In this document: piece by piece, positions 17,610 to 26,151 of the stretch
Layout of the letters: every line of letters starts with the position of its first letter
Numbering within the stretch: position 1 is the stretch's first letter
Origin: CAYRSS01 sp964426945
GTDB lineage: Bacteria; Planctomycetota; Phycisphaerae; UBA1845
DNA: 64,000 bases
Direction: 5' to 3'
NCBI GenBank assembly: GCA_964426945.1
Contig: CAYRSS010000019.1
Location: 6,113 to 70,112, forward strand
The notes under the pieces: model-generated
Told to the model about the DNA's origin: nothing
Databases searched by the model: none
The model's input: only the letters and a program-made list of their open reading frames with translations
Program-made: the position numbers and the translations under genes

Positions 17610-18407
17610 GTGCGCTACGACCTCACCAACCGAGTCGTCTTCATTACCGGCGCCTCCACCGGCATCGGGCGGGCCTGCGCGGTGGAATACCATCGCGCCG
17701 GAGCGCGCGTCGTGCTCGCGGCACGCTCGGCGGACAAGCTCGCCGTGCTGGCCGGGGAGCTGGGCGAGGAGCGCGCCCTGCCCGTCGCGATGGACGTGAC
17801 CGACCCCGCCCAGCGCGCCGCCGCCCTCGCCGAGGCGCGGCACCGATTCGGCGCCATCGACGTGCTGGTCAACAACGCCGGCTGGGCCAGCTTCACCTCG
17901 GTCGCAGCCATGCCCGCCGAGCACGCCGAGCGCATGCTCGCCCTGAACCTCGCCGCGCCGATCGCCATGACCCAGGCGGTGCTGCCCGAGATGCTCGCCC
18001 GCCGGAGCGGCCAGATCGTCAGCATTGCCTCCGTGCTGGGCCACCAGCCCATGCCGCGCATGACGGTTTACAGCGCCACCAAGGCGGCGATCTGTTCGTT
18101 CTGTTCCGGACTGCGGATGGAGCTCCGCGGCACGGGCGTGGATGTGATCCTCGTCTGCCCCGGCTCGACGGCGAGCGAGTTCTGGACTTCCGCCGGTTCG
18201 GTAGACGCCAAGGCCACCCGCCTGGCGAGTACCCAGTACACCCCGGCCCGCGTCGCCCGGGCGGTGGTCTCCGCTTCCCGCCGCCGCCGCTCGGAGACGG
18301 TCCTCAGCGCCGAAGGCAAGGCGATCGTCCTGATCCGCCGCGTCTCCCGCCCGCTGGCCGACTGGATCATGTACCTCGTCGGCAAGGGCTCGATGCCCCC
18401 GGCGTAG
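17610..18407 (+). CDS. Short-chain dehydrogenase/reductase (SDR family)
   Basis: 265 residues. Classical SDR motifs are present: cofactor loop VFITGASTGIGRA (TGxxxGxG), the NNAG motif near residue 87, and catalytic YSATK (Y-x3-K) near 151-155. The product is an NAD(P)-dependent oxidoreductase of unknown substrate. The GTG start is the only one that keeps the normal short N terminus before the Rossmann motif. It lies directly against a terminator hairpin, so expression may depend on read-through or on hairpin melting (inference). Confidence 0.85.
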   Translation: MRYDLTNRVVFITGASTGIGRACAVEYHRAGARVVLAARSADKLAVLAGELGEERALPVAMDVTDPAQRAAALAEARHRFGAIDVLVNNAGWASFTSVAAMPAEHAERMLALNLAAPIAMTQAVLPEMLARRSGQIVSIASVLGHQPMPRMTVYSATKAAICSFCSGLRMELRGTGVDVILVCPGSTASEFWTSAGSVDAKATRLASTQYTPARVARAVVSASRRRRSETVLSAEGKAIVLIRRVSRPLADWIMYLVGKGSMPPA

Positions 18408-18768
18408 CGCAACCCCTGCGCCGTCCATTGCTTAGCCTTTGCCGCTCGACTGACGGCCCTTCTTTGTGCAATCGCATAAGATCGCCGCCTCGTCGCCGTC
18501 AGCCTCACGCCGCGGGCGAGCGCCGGCCGATGCATTCCCATTCGGGGCAGCCCGACTTGAACCGGGGCGGTCTGACACTAAGCTACAGGGTTCCGGGCTG
18601 GCCTCCGGGCCGCTGCGCGGTATAATGAAGTGGCCTAGGCTGCTCCGGCGGCGCAACGAGCGCTTGGCCGGAGCCCGCAGTCATCCTTCCATACCGCAGG
18701 CCGGATCGCCGCCCGGAAGTGCGACGATCAGACGACGACGAGTGAACCCACGAAGCGAGGAGTTCAGC
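18408..18768. other. Intergenic region with a consensus -10 box
   Basis: About 360 bases without a supported gene. It contains TATAAT at 18621-18626 and leads to the GTG at 18769. No terminator with a clear T run was found after the SDR gene. Confidence 0.5.
18597..18626 (+). promoter_or_regulatory. Probable promoter for the secretin-N-domain protein
   Basis: A perfect TATAAT (18621-18626) is present. The -35 region around 18597-18603 (gctggcc) matches the consensus poorly. The leader would be about 135 bases. Confidence 0.45.
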
Positions 18769-19587
18769 GTGATCAGGAATCGAATCCATGTCGGTGTGCT
18801 GGCGGGCGTGTTTGCGCTGCCGGCGTGCGCCTTCGCCCAGACCGCCGCGACGGCGGAGGGCACGGCGCCGGCGATCGACGTCGCCCGGGAAGTCGGCCGG
18901 ACCCGCGCCACGCGCAACGCCGCCATTGCGACCCTCCGCAAGCGGGTTGACTCGGTTGAGTGGAACGAAGTCAGCTTCGAGTTCTTCATCGAGTGGCTGC
19001 GCGAGCAGGGCGAAGGCTCGATGAACGTCGTCCCCGCTTGGAACCCGCTGGGCATCGCCGGCGTCGAGCAGGAAACCCTCATCACCCTGTCGCTGCGCAA
19101 TGCGACCGTGGCCGAGGTGCTGGACGAGGCTATCAGCCAGATTTCGCTCGACAACACGGTCCGCTATCGCGCGGTGGGCAACACGCTCCGCCTGTCGACC
19201 GAGTCGGACTTCAACCGCAAGCTCTACATCCGCACCTATGACGTGACGGACCTGCTGTTCCGCGTACCCGACTTCACCGACGCCCCCGAGATCGACCTGG
19301 AGAACCAGCAGGCCTCCGGCGGTGGCGGTGGCGGCGCGGGCGGCACCTCGCAGCCGGTCTTCAGCGGTAGCGGTGGCGGCGGCGGCGAGGATGAAGACGA
19401 CGAGGGTGAGGAGGAGATCGAAGAGCGCATGCAGGAGATCGCCGACCTCATCCAGGAAGTGATCGAGCCGCAGTTCTGGGATGTGAACGCCGGCCCGGGT
19501 GCGATCCGCTCCTACAACAAGATGCTCGTCGTCCGCGCGTCGATCGAGATTCACGAAGAGATCGCCGGCTACTTCTCCTTCCAGTAA
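18769..19587 (+). CDS. Secreted protein with secretin N-terminal-like (STN) domain
   Basis: 272 residues from GTG 18769, with GAGGAG upstream; longer upstream frames have no such site. A signal peptide (IHVGVLAGVFALPACAFAQ) is followed by a domain at about 45-145 whose pattern matches STN/secretin N domains (VEWNEVSFEFFIEWLREQ, ITLSLRNATVAEVLDEAI, YRAVGNTLRLS). A low-complexity linker comes next, first Gly/Ser-rich and then acidic. The C-terminal segment (QFWDVNAGPGAIRSYNKMLV) resembles the next secretin-like repeat. Planctomycetes carry many such orphan proteins. It lacks the secretin pore domain, so it may be periplasmic rather than a pore (inference). Confidence 0.65.
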   Translation: MIRNRIHVGVLAGVFALPACAFAQTAATAEGTAPAIDVAREVGRTRATRNAAIATLRKRVDSVEWNEVSFEFFIEWLREQGEGSMNVVPAWNPLGIAGVEQETLITLSLRNATVAEVLDEAISQISLDNTVRYRAVGNTLRLSTESDFNRKLYIRTYDVTDLLFRVPDFTDAPEIDLENQQASGGGGGGAGGTSQPVFSGSGGGGGEDEDDEGEEEIEERMQEIADLIQEVIEPQFWDVNAGPGAIRSYNKMLVVRASIEIHEEIAGYFSFQ

Positions 19588-19612
19588 ACCGACCGGTCAT
19601 ACTGTCTGCCGA

Positions 19613-19909
19613 TCAGGATCGAGCACGATCCAGCGCCTGCCGGACCACCGCGGCGCTGACGTCCTCGATCCTGATCGTTTTTACCGGCGACGTCTCGCCT
19701 GTCACCACGCGTACCTGCCGGCTGCGGATGCCCAGCCACTTGGCCAGCGCCTCGCACACCGCGCGGTTGGCCTTGCCCTTCTCGGGCGCAGCGGCGACGG
19801 CCACCTTCAGCCGCCCGGCCCACTCGCCGCCGATCTGCGTGCGGGACGCGCCGGGCACGACCTTCACCGGCAGCAGGACCGCCGATCCCTCTGTCGAGAG
19901 CTCGATCAT
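19613..19909 (-). CDS. DUF167 (YggU) family protein
   Basis: 98 residues from ATG 19909. The family core is clear: VKVVPGASRTQIGGEW, then LKVAVAAAPEKGKANRAVCE, then VRVVTGETSPVKTIRI. The function of DUF167 is unknown; such proteins are widespread and often found near proC or yggT. Here it is divergent from proC with a shared upstream region of about 78 bases, matching that association. Confidence 0.88.
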   Translation of the reverse strand: MIELSTEGSAVLLPVKVVPGASRTQIGGEWAGRLKVAVAAAPEKGKANRAVCEALAKWLGIRSRQVRVVTGETSPVKTIRIEDVSAAVVRQALDRARS

Positions 19910-19987
19910 GCCGATATGGTAGCGTTCGACGCGCCGCCCGGGCAGCGGGTGACGGCGGGCGGGCCTCAACCCCGCGGGAGAGACCTC

Positions 19988-20806
19988 GTGCGACCCCACT
20001 ACGAGATCGGCATCATCGGATCGGGCAATGCGGCCGAGGGTATCGTCCACGGCGTGCTGCGCAACAGCGTCCTGCTCGACGACCGCATGATCGCCTCAGA
20101 CCCCAATGAGCACCGCCGCCGCCTCTTCAAGGACCGCTTCCGCATCGCCGTCACCGACGACAACCGCTTCCTCGTCGACAACAGCTACATCGTAATCCTC
20201 GCCATCAAGCCGCAGCAGTTCGCCGAGGTGGCCCGGGGGTTTGCCGACCTGATCCGCGAAGATCACCTGGTCGTCTCGATCATGGCGGGCGTGTCGACGG
20301 CCACGGTGGAGAAGGCCTTCCCCGACGTCAGCGCCCGCGTAGTGCGGGTGATGCCCAACCTGCCGATGCACGTCGGCGCCGGAATGGCGGGGGTGTGCTG
20401 CGGCGCCCATGCGCAGGAGGTGGACCGCCTGCATGCTCAACGCATCTTCGACGCCGGCGGACGGTCGATCGTCATCGAAGACGAAGGCCTGATGGACGCC
20501 GTCACCGCCGTCTCCGGATCGGGGCCGGCGTACTTTTACTATTTTGTCGAGGCGGTGATCGCCGCGGGGGTGAAGGCAGGGCTTTCCCCCCAGCAGGCGG
20601 GGTTGCTCGCGAAGCAGTCGTGCCTCGGGGCGGCCCGCATGATGCTGGAAACCGGCGAGGCGCCGGCCGACCTGCGCCAGAAGGTGACCTCTCCCGGCGG
20701 CACGACCCAGGCGGCGATCGAATCGATGACAGCCAGCCGCGTGTTCGAACAGATCGAGGCGGGCGTGCTTGCCGCCTGGCGGCGCAGTCGCGAACTGGGC
20801 GGCTGA
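19988..20806 (+). CDS. proC: Pyrroline-5-carboxylate reductase
   Basis: 272 residues from GTG 19988, with GGGAGAG just upstream. The N-terminal Rossmann motif is IGIIGSGNAAEGIVHG. Family motifs follow: VILAIKPQQFAEV, VSIMAGVS, VVRVMPNLPMHVGAGM, the SGSGPAYFYYFVEA segment, and VTSPGGTTQAAIES near the C terminus. It catalyses the last step of proline synthesis, the NAD(P)H reduction of pyrroline-5-carboxylate. It is divergent from the DUF167 gene. Confidence 0.93.
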   Translation: MRPHYEIGIIGSGNAAEGIVHGVLRNSVLLDDRMIASDPNEHRRRLFKDRFRIAVTDDNRFLVDNSYIVILAIKPQQFAEVARGFADLIREDHLVVSIMAGVSTATVEKAFPDVSARVVRVMPNLPMHVGAGMAGVCCGAHAQEVDRLHAQRIFDAGGRSIVIEDEGLMDAVTAVSGSGPAYFYYFVEAVIAAGVKAGLSPQQAGLLAKQSCLGAARMMLETGEAPADLRQKVTSPGGTTQAAIESMTASRVFEQIEAGVLAAWRRSRELGG

Positions 20807-21567
20807 TCAGCGCTGCGCCGACCCCTCGGCGCGCCGCTTTCCACGACCATCCGATGCCATTGCGACGGGCGCGCACGACGCGCTGCGCATGCCTCCGCGC
20901 GCCGCCGATCGACGTCGCGCGAACCCCCGCGCCGAGCGGTGAACGGGGTGTCACGCCGTGTCGCCGATCGCTCCGATTCGGCCTGCGGCGGGTCGCCCGT
21001 CAACGCGCGAACGCAAAATTTTCGAAAAATTTTTCGGCCGCCCGTCACCCCCCCGAAAGGGCATCGGCGCGGGTTGCGTGGCTGCCCGCCGCCCGGATGA
21101 TCGCAACGCCCTGCCGGCCGCCGCCGTGCGCGAAGAGCGCTCTCGTGATGACTTCGATGCGCGCATCGGGAGCACCTCGGGGCGACGGTCGGCGCGGCGG
21201 AGCGCCTCCGAATCACAGCCCTGCGAGCATCGCGTTGTTTGGCGCGCTGCCCGCCGCGGCGCGCATTTCAAAACCGCAGATTTTTCCGATGAATTCTGCG
21301 CGCTGCGCAGCGCGGCGACGTGACGAGCGCGACGTCAGCTTGCGCAACGCGCGACAGGAACGGTGCACGCGGCGCGGTGTTCGTCCGTATCGCGCGGCGC
21401 GATCCGACTCGTGGGTGTGACTTCGCTCAAGCAGCGTCCGCCGAGGGTGCCATGGTGTGTCGCTCTGCGCGCAACTTCGTGTGTCGGCGACCTTCGCTCG
21501 CGTAGACCGACACGCGCCTGCGCGAGGCGCCGAATGACCCGCGAGGGCCGCGCCGTCCGAAAATCTT
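20807..21567. other. Long non-coding stretch upstream of the lysine-rich gene, with an AT-rich palindrome
   Basis: About 760 bases with no gene I can support; frames are short, basic and lack ribosome binding sites. The composition is rich in gcgc and cgcg words. One sharply AT-rich island, aaaattttcgaaaaattttt (21014-21033), is partly palindromic. A small RNA or regulatory region is possible but not demonstrated. Confidence 0.45.
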
Positions 21568-21595
21568 TTGACAGTCGAAACGGATTCTGTACGAT
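21568..21595 (+). promoter_or_regulatory. Strong sigma-70 promoter for the lysine-rich protein
   Basis: A consensus TTGACA (21568-21573), a 16-base spacer and TACGAT (21590-21595). Transcription would begin near 21602, leaving a leader of only about 20 bases that contains the Shine-Dalgarno sequence. Confidence 0.75.
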
Positions 21596-21606
21596 CATCA
21601 GACAAG

Positions 21607-21618
21607 AAAGGAGGTGAT
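21607..21618 (+). promoter_or_regulatory. Near-perfect Shine-Dalgarno sequence
   Basis: AAAGGAGGTGAT is almost the full complement of the 16S rRNA 3' end and sits five bases before the ATG at 21624. Few genes in this window have a match of this length, implying very high translation. Confidence 0.85.
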
Positions 21619-21623
21619 ACCAA

Positions 21624-21746
21624 ATGGCGAAGAAGAGAAAGGCAGCTAAGAAGGCCACCAAGAAGAAGTCCACGAAGAAGAAGGCCACCAAGAAGGCCAC
21701 CAAGAAGAAGGCCAAGCGCCGGAAGAAGGCGAAGAAGGCCATGTAG
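21624..21746 (+). CDS. 40-residue lysine-rich histone H1-tail-like protein
   Basis: ATG 21624 to TAG 21744-21746. The protein is almost entirely Lys, Ala, Thr and Arg, with repeats such as KKATKKKSTKKKATKKATKK and ending KAKRRKKAKKAM. This resembles the C-terminal tails of histone H1 and the chlamydial Hc1/Hc2 proteins, which bind and compact DNA through charge. A strong promoter, an optimal Shine-Dalgarno and a terminator (21850-21890) flank it, so it is a complete one-gene unit and not a fragment. A role in nucleoid compaction or RNA binding is inferred from composition. A ribosome-associated basic peptide is an alternative. Confidence 0.82.
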   Translation: MAKKRKAAKKATKKKSTKKKATKKATKKKAKRRKKAKKAM

Positions 21747-21849
21747 TGCCGCACAGCGCCGAGCCGTGCGACACCGCACGACGACTCTCGCCACGGCGGT
21801 CGCCGTGTGACGCACGTAGGGCTCGGTCAGGCACACGAAGCTTCGGATT

Positions 21850-21890
21850 GGAAGGCGCTCCTCGCCACGGCGGCGCCTTCCACTCTTTTT
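21850..21890 (+). terminator. Rho-independent terminator after the lysine-rich gene
   Basis: A perfect nine-base stem, GGAAGGCGC (21850-21858) and GCGCCTTCC (21873-21881), is followed by actcttttt (21882-21890). It is about 100 bases after the stop codon and overlaps the stop of the convergent gene. Confidence 0.8.
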
Positions 21891-23094
21891 ACCCCCCGCT
21901 GCTCGTCTCTCCCGGCTTGCAACTGCGACACCCTTCGAACCCCGCCGCCACCGCCTCCGCCTGCGAGGCAAACGTCCTGAGGTTCTCCGGGCTGATCCGC
22001 TTGAGGTGGGCGCAGCCCGCCCGGTGGTAGGTTTTGGACTTGCGGCTGGCGGCAAAGGCCGCCGTCGGGGCCGGGTCCGCCGGTTTCGGGGGGGTTTCCG
22101 GGGCCGCAGAGGCGGTCTCGGCGGCTACAGCCACCCCAGATGCCGGGGCCGGATCAGGGGAGCCCGCCTGGTGCCAGGCGTGCACGATCAGCCCCGCGGC
22201 CAGCAGCGCCCCGTCCTCGATCCGCGCCTCCATGATCCACGCGCCCCGCTCGACCGCCCGGCGATAGAAGTCCTCCTGGGCGGCGGTGAAAGAGGACCGG
22301 TCGGTGATGCGCAGGTCGGTCATCAGCTCGACATCGATCTTCCAGATCAGTTCGCACGCCTCGCGCGATCGCAGCAGCGTCGCGAAGATCTCCGCCACGC
22401 CGTCGCCCGTCGGGCGAAGCCGGGAGGGCGATACCGCGGCCTCCTCCTCGAGGCGCGTCCGTGCGCGGGTGACCAGCCCCCCGTGCCACCGGGCCCGCAC
22501 GGTGTGATGGGCGGCGTCGCCGACGGCGCCGGTCGACGCCTCCGCCCAGGTCAGGTGCCCGGTCTCTTCCCCGCGCGGGTCGCGCGTGGTGTTCAGGGGC
22601 AGCGCGGCGTCGGTGGCGAGGTGGATCAGGTCGGCGGTGGTGCGCACGATGGCCGAGCGGTCTCCCGCGCGGAATGCGGCGCTCAGCGCCGTCTGCGCCT
22701 CGAGCAGCGCCCAGGGCAGCTCACCGATGGATCGACCGCCAAGACGTCGCGCCAGCTCGCGGGCCTCCTCGGGCCGTCGTGGAAACGCCCGCGCTGCGGC
22801 CTCGCCCTTGCCGGCGCGGAGCTCCGGCGCCTCGGCGTCGAGCCAGACGTAATGGGCGCGCTCTTCGCGCGGCGCGGGCGGAGCGCCTGCATCCAGCGGC
22901 GACGCAGCCCGAATGATCTCCGCCTCGTGCCCCGCATAGAACACGCGAAGCTCGCCCGGCGCAAGGCCCAAGGCCAGACGGGCACAGATGGCGTACGCAG
23001 CCGGCGACTCGTCAGGCGGCACGCGGCCGGCAGCCGAACCGGGAAGGGAGAGGCACGTCGCAAACAGCACGCTGAGCAGGATACGCGTGGACAT
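21889..23094 (-). CDS. Secreted protein with zinc-phospholipase/S1-nuclease-like core and C-terminal Cys/His zinc module
   Basis: 401 residues from ATG 23094, with a signal peptide (STRILLSVLFATCLSLPGSA). A mid-protein segment, IHLATDAALPLN, resembles the H-x3-D-x2-x-P-L element of zinc-dependent phospholipase C and S1/P1 nucleases, but the full set of metal ligands was not verified. A Pro/Ala-rich linker leads to a C-terminal module, KTYHRAGCAHLK through FEGCRSCKP. This matches the Y-H-x3-C ... C-x2-C pattern of Ada-like metal-binding domains found at the ends of secreted nucleases. The combination suggests an extracellular hydrolase acting on nucleic acid or phospholipid (inference). Confidence 0.5.
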   Translation of the reverse strand: MSTRILLSVLFATCLSLPGSAAGRVPPDESPAAYAICARLALGLAPGELRVFYAGHEAEIIRAASPLDAGAPPAPREERAHYVWLDAEAPELRAGKGEAAARAFPRRPEEARELARRLGGRSIGELPWALLEAQTALSAAFRAGDRSAIVRTTADLIHLATDAALPLNTTRDPRGEETGHLTWAEASTGAVGDAAHHTVRARWHGGLVTRARTRLEEEAAVSPSRLRPTGDGVAEIFATLLRSREACELIWKIDVELMTDLRITDRSSFTAAQEDFYRRAVERGAWIMEARIEDGALLAAGLIVHAWHQAGSPDPAPASGVAVAAETASAAPETPPKPADPAPTAAFAASRKSKTYHRAGCAHLKRISPENLRTFASQAEAVAAGFEGCRSCKPGETSSGG

Positions 23095-23239
23095 GGGAGC
23101 TCTCGCGAGGCTCGGCCGCCGAGCCGGCGACCGCCCGAACAACATGGGTCGAGACGACGACGGCAATCCGTTGCGAAGGGTTCCGCGCCGGCGTCCTGCC
23201 GACGCGAACGAAGGGTCGATGTGGTCGCGGTGCGCGACC

Positions 23240-23913
23240 TCAGCCGCCGGGGGCGGCGGTCGGCTCGGGCGGGGAAGGCCCGTCCGTGCCCTCATTCGCG
23301 GAGCTGTTCACCGGGTGGGGCGCGGGCTCACCGGGAGCCGGCGGCGAGCCGGCCAGGGCGATGAACTGGCGCAGGTAGTAATCCTCCAGTGCCGGATCGC
23401 GACCGAAGTCGAGCCAGCGCTCGTCCTCGGGCCGGACCGAGGGCGCGCCGGTGGTCGAAGGCAGCGCGCTGCCGAAGAACTGGTACGCCGCTCCGCTGCT
23501 GTTGAACTGCCGGTCGGGGCTGCTGAGCCGCTGCTTGTAGACGGCCACTTCCAGGAGCGTGTGGCCCGGATCGGTTTCGTCGGGCGTAGCCTGCACCACG
23601 ACGTACCGCCGGAGCGGGTTGATCCCCGATTCGAGCTTGTCATAGAAGGTGCGGGCGTCGGTCCGCCAGAACTCGCCGAAGAGGCGGGAGACCGTCGGCC
23701 GGGTGGTAATCACGCCGCCATGCCGGTCGACGCGGTCCAAGGTGAACAGACCCTGCCGGAGGGCGTCTTTCATCCCCTCCCACACGCCGTCGGCGGCGGG
23801 TTGGCGAAGGTCGATGGCCACGCGGGCAGTGGAGATATAAGCCTCGCGCGGTGTGGCGCTGCACCCCGTCAGGGCGACCAGCAGCATCCCGGCGAAGATC
23901 AGGGGGCGGCACA
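23240..23913 (-). CDS. Lipoprotein of unknown function
   Basis: 224 residues from ATG 23913. The N terminus is MCRPLIFAGMLLVALTGC, with a lipobox (LTGC) for lipidation and membrane anchoring. The body has mixed alpha/beta patterns (VVVQATPDETDPGHTLLEVAVY) and the tail is proline-rich and probably disordered. I recognise no domain. It is separated from the neighbouring secreted hydrolase by about 145 bases and could share a transcript with it. Confidence 0.65.
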
Positions 23914-24075
23914 TCGCGCGCGATCTTAACCGGCGCGGGTACGGGGTCAATCGCCGGGGGCGCCCGACGGCCCGGGGGCCGTCTTGCACAACGGCGGGGA
24001 ATCCGGAATAATGCGGGCGTATCAGGGGGGCCCGTTGGCTCGGGTCGCGATGGCCGAACACTCGTAGAAGCCTCA

Positions 24076-24807
24076 ATGTCTGACCTGCTCGAAGCACTGA
24101 ACAAGCTCCAGACTGTCGAACGGCAGCTTTCCGACCTCCGCCGCAGCGAAGACGCCATCCAGCGCCGCATCGACGCCTACAACCGCAAGCTCGCCCAGGC
24201 CGAGGCAAACCACGACCAGGCCCGCCGCGAACTGGCCGCCCGCAAGCGCCGCATCGACGAGCGCGCCCTCGAGGTGGCCACCCGCGAAGAATCCGCGGTC
24301 AAGCACCGCGAAGCCCTCAACCGCACGCGTACCAACAAGGAGTACGCCGCGATCCTCGCCGCCATCAACACCGAAAAAGCCGACACCGCCAAGATCGAAA
24401 CCGAAATCGTCGGCCTCAAGGATGAGTATCGCGAGCACGAAGAGAAAGCGCTCGCGATGGAGATGGAGAAGGACCAGATCGCCCAGCGCATCACGACCGC
24501 CCGGCAGGAGCTCGCCACCCTTCAGGAGAAGACCCGTCCGCAGCGCGAGAAGCTCATGGCTGAGCGCGAGTCGTTCGCCGAGGACATCCCCGCCGCCGCG
24601 ATGCAGATTTTCCTCCGCGTGGCCGAGCGCCACGACGGCGAGGCGATGGCCCCGGTCACGCGGGTCAACCCGCGGCGTGAAGAGTACGCCTGCTCCGGCT
24701 GCAACATCCGCGTGTCGATCGAAGTGGTCAGCGCCTTGCAGGGCAAGGGCGACATCCAGTACTGCAAGGTGTGCGGTCGCATTCTCTATCTCGGCGCCCG
24801 CAAGTAG
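24076..24807 (+). CDS. Coiled-coil protein with C4-type zinc ribbon
   Basis: 243 residues from ATG 24076. Residues from about 5 to 175 form a continuous heptad-rich coiled coil. The C terminus carries CSGC and CKVC pairs (YACSGCNIRVSIEVV then YCKVCGRILYLG), the C4 zinc ribbon of the zf-RING_7 family. Proteins of this architecture are broadly conserved; structural work on relatives suggested nucleic-acid or protein-scaffold roles, but no reaction is established. It is convergent with birA. Confidence 0.8.
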   Translation: MSDLLEALNKLQTVERQLSDLRRSEDAIQRRIDAYNRKLAQAEANHDQARRELAARKRRIDERALEVATREESAVKHREALNRTRTNKEYAAILAAINTEKADTAKIETEIVGLKDEYREHEEKALAMEMEKDQIAQRITTARQELATLQEKTRPQREKLMAERESFAEDIPAAAMQIFLRVAERHDGEAMAPVTRVNPRREEYACSGCNIRVSIEVVSALQGKGDIQYCKVCGRILYLGARK

Positions 24808-24825
24808 CCCGCTCGGCCTCGCCCC

Positions 24826-25467
24826 TCAGGCGCAACCCTCGAACCACGCCGTCGCCGCCTGCCAGCGCCGCTCGATCTCTTCCGCCCCGCGCCCGGTCAG
24901 CGCTTCCAGGTATCCGTTCAGGTAGTCGCCCAGCGCGGCAAGCATGGTCCCCGGATCAAGCTGCGCGAATGCCGCCGCGGCGAGCAGTTCCTCGACGCAC
25001 ACCGCCCGCGGGTGGCCCCCCGGCAGCGGGCGGATGGCTCGCCGCCAGTTGATGCCGACGCCGATGATCACGGCCCGCAGCCGCCCTGCCTCGACGATCG
25101 TCTCGACGAGGATCCCGCCGAGCTTCCCCCCGCCTGCCAGCAGGTCGTTGACCGGTTTGAGAACCACCGCAATCCCCGTGGTGCGCTCCAGCGCCTCGAC
25201 GCAGGCCAGGCCCGCGGCCTTGGTATATATCGCGCTCACGGGCCAGTCGGGATCGGCCTCCGCCACGAACGAGGCGTACAGCCCGGCGTCGCGCGGCGAA
25301 AGCCAGGTGCGGTCGTGGGTGCCGCGGCCGGCGGTTTGCCCGCGCGCGGTGACCACGGCCCGGCGGGCGATCCGGCCCTCGGCGAGCAGCCGCCGGGCGA
25401 GGGCATTGGTCGAATCCACGGCGTCGAACGCGAGAACCGGCCATGATGGGTCGGCGGGCGGGGCCAT
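24826..25467 (-). CDS. birA: Biotin-[acetyl-CoA-carboxylase] ligase
   Basis: 213 residues from ATG 25467. It joins biotin to carboxylase carrier proteins through biotinyl-AMP. Motifs are DAVDSTNALARR, the biotin/ATP loop GQTAGRGTHDRTW, LYASFV, and VLKPVNDLLAGGGKLGGILVE, with the usual K-W-P-N-D replaced by K-P-V-N-D and the GRGRxxR loop reading GRGTHDR. The N-terminal DNA-binding domain of E. coli BirA is absent, so this is a catalytic-only form that should not repress biotin genes. The changed loop residues are worth noting, but the remaining motif context is convincing. Confidence 0.82.
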   Translation of the reverse strand: MAPPADPSWPVLAFDAVDSTNALARRLLAEGRIARRAVVTARGQTAGRGTHDRTWLSPRDAGLYASFVAEADPDWPVSAIYTKAAGLACVEALERTTGIAVVLKPVNDLLAGGGKLGGILVETIVEAGRLRAVIIGVGINWRRAIRPLPGGHPRAVCVEELLAAAAFAQLDPGTMLAALGDYLNGYLEALTGRGAEEIERRWQAATAWFEGCA

Positions 25468-25510
25468 GCGGTCATCGTATCGCCCGGCGACCGCGCAGCC
25501 ACGCCCGCCG

Positions 25511-26080
25511 TCAGCCTGCGGCCAGGTCGCGCCGCAGCCACGCCCGGGCGAGGCGCCACTGCCGCTCGACCGTGCGCGTCGAGACGCTGAGCACGTCGGC
25601 GACCTGGTCGAGGTCGAGGCCGACGAAGAAGCGCAGCTCGACCACGCGGCGGGCCTGCTCGCTCTCCGCCGCCAGTCGTTCCAATGCCCGGTCGAAGGAG
25701 ACGATGTCGCCCGTGCGCTCCTCGAACATCGCGAGGGTATCGTCGAGCGGAACCCGCTGGGCCCCGCCGCCGCGCTTGGCCGCGTTGCGCGCGTGGGCGT
25801 GGTTGATGAGAATCCGCCGCATGGCAGTGGCCGCGGCACAGAAGAAGTGGGTCCGGTTCTGCCACTGCCGGTCGTGCTCGCCGACCAGCTTCATGAACGC
25901 CTCGTGGACGAGGGCGGTGGGCTGAAGCGTGTGCCCGGCCCGCTCCCCCGCCAGCGCCCGCTCGGCCAGGGCGCGGAGCTCGTCATAGACCAGCGGCACC
26001 AGCCGCTCCACGGCCTCGCCTCCGCCCAGCGTGGCGTCCCGCAGGACGCGGGTGATGGCCTCCGAGGCCGACGATGACAT
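25511..26080 (-). CDS. ECF-type sigma factor, planctomycete-enriched class
   Basis: 189 residues from ATG 26080, preceded by GGGGGAG. Region 2 reads LVPLVYDELRALAERAL, then TLQPTALVHEAFMKLV, then THFFCAAATAMRRILINHAHAR. Region 4 contains VVELRFFVGLDLDQVADVLS and RTVERQWRLARAWLRRDL. These are hallmarks of the ECF-like class (TIGR02999 type) that is expanded in Planctomycetes. No anti-sigma gene is adjacent; this class is often linked instead to kinases or cytoplasmic signalling. Confidence 0.88.
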   Translation of the reverse strand: MSSSASEAITRVLRDATLGGGEAVERLVPLVYDELRALAERALAGERAGHTLQPTALVHEAFMKLVGEHDRQWQNRTHFFCAAATAMRRILINHAHARNAAKRGGGAQRVPLDDTLAMFEERTGDIVSFDRALERLAAESEQARRVVELRFFVGLDLDQVADVLSVSTRTVERQWRLARAWLRRDLAAG

Positions 26081-26151
26081 GAACTCCCCCCGGCCCGACA
26101 CCCCGCCGCCCCCCGGCGAACGACGCGAAGGCGGCGGCGGTTACGATGACA

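Noticed and set aside
20958..21323. Possible 121-residue basic protein in the non-coding stretch
   Set aside because: No ribosome binding site, no codon bias like neighbouring genes, no recognisable domain.
21335..21754. Minus-strand frame encoding a Phe/Ala/Leu-rich membrane-like peptide
   Set aside because: It is the reverse complement of the lysine codons (aag/aaa read as ctt/ttt) of the 40-residue gene, which has its own promoter, RBS and terminator.
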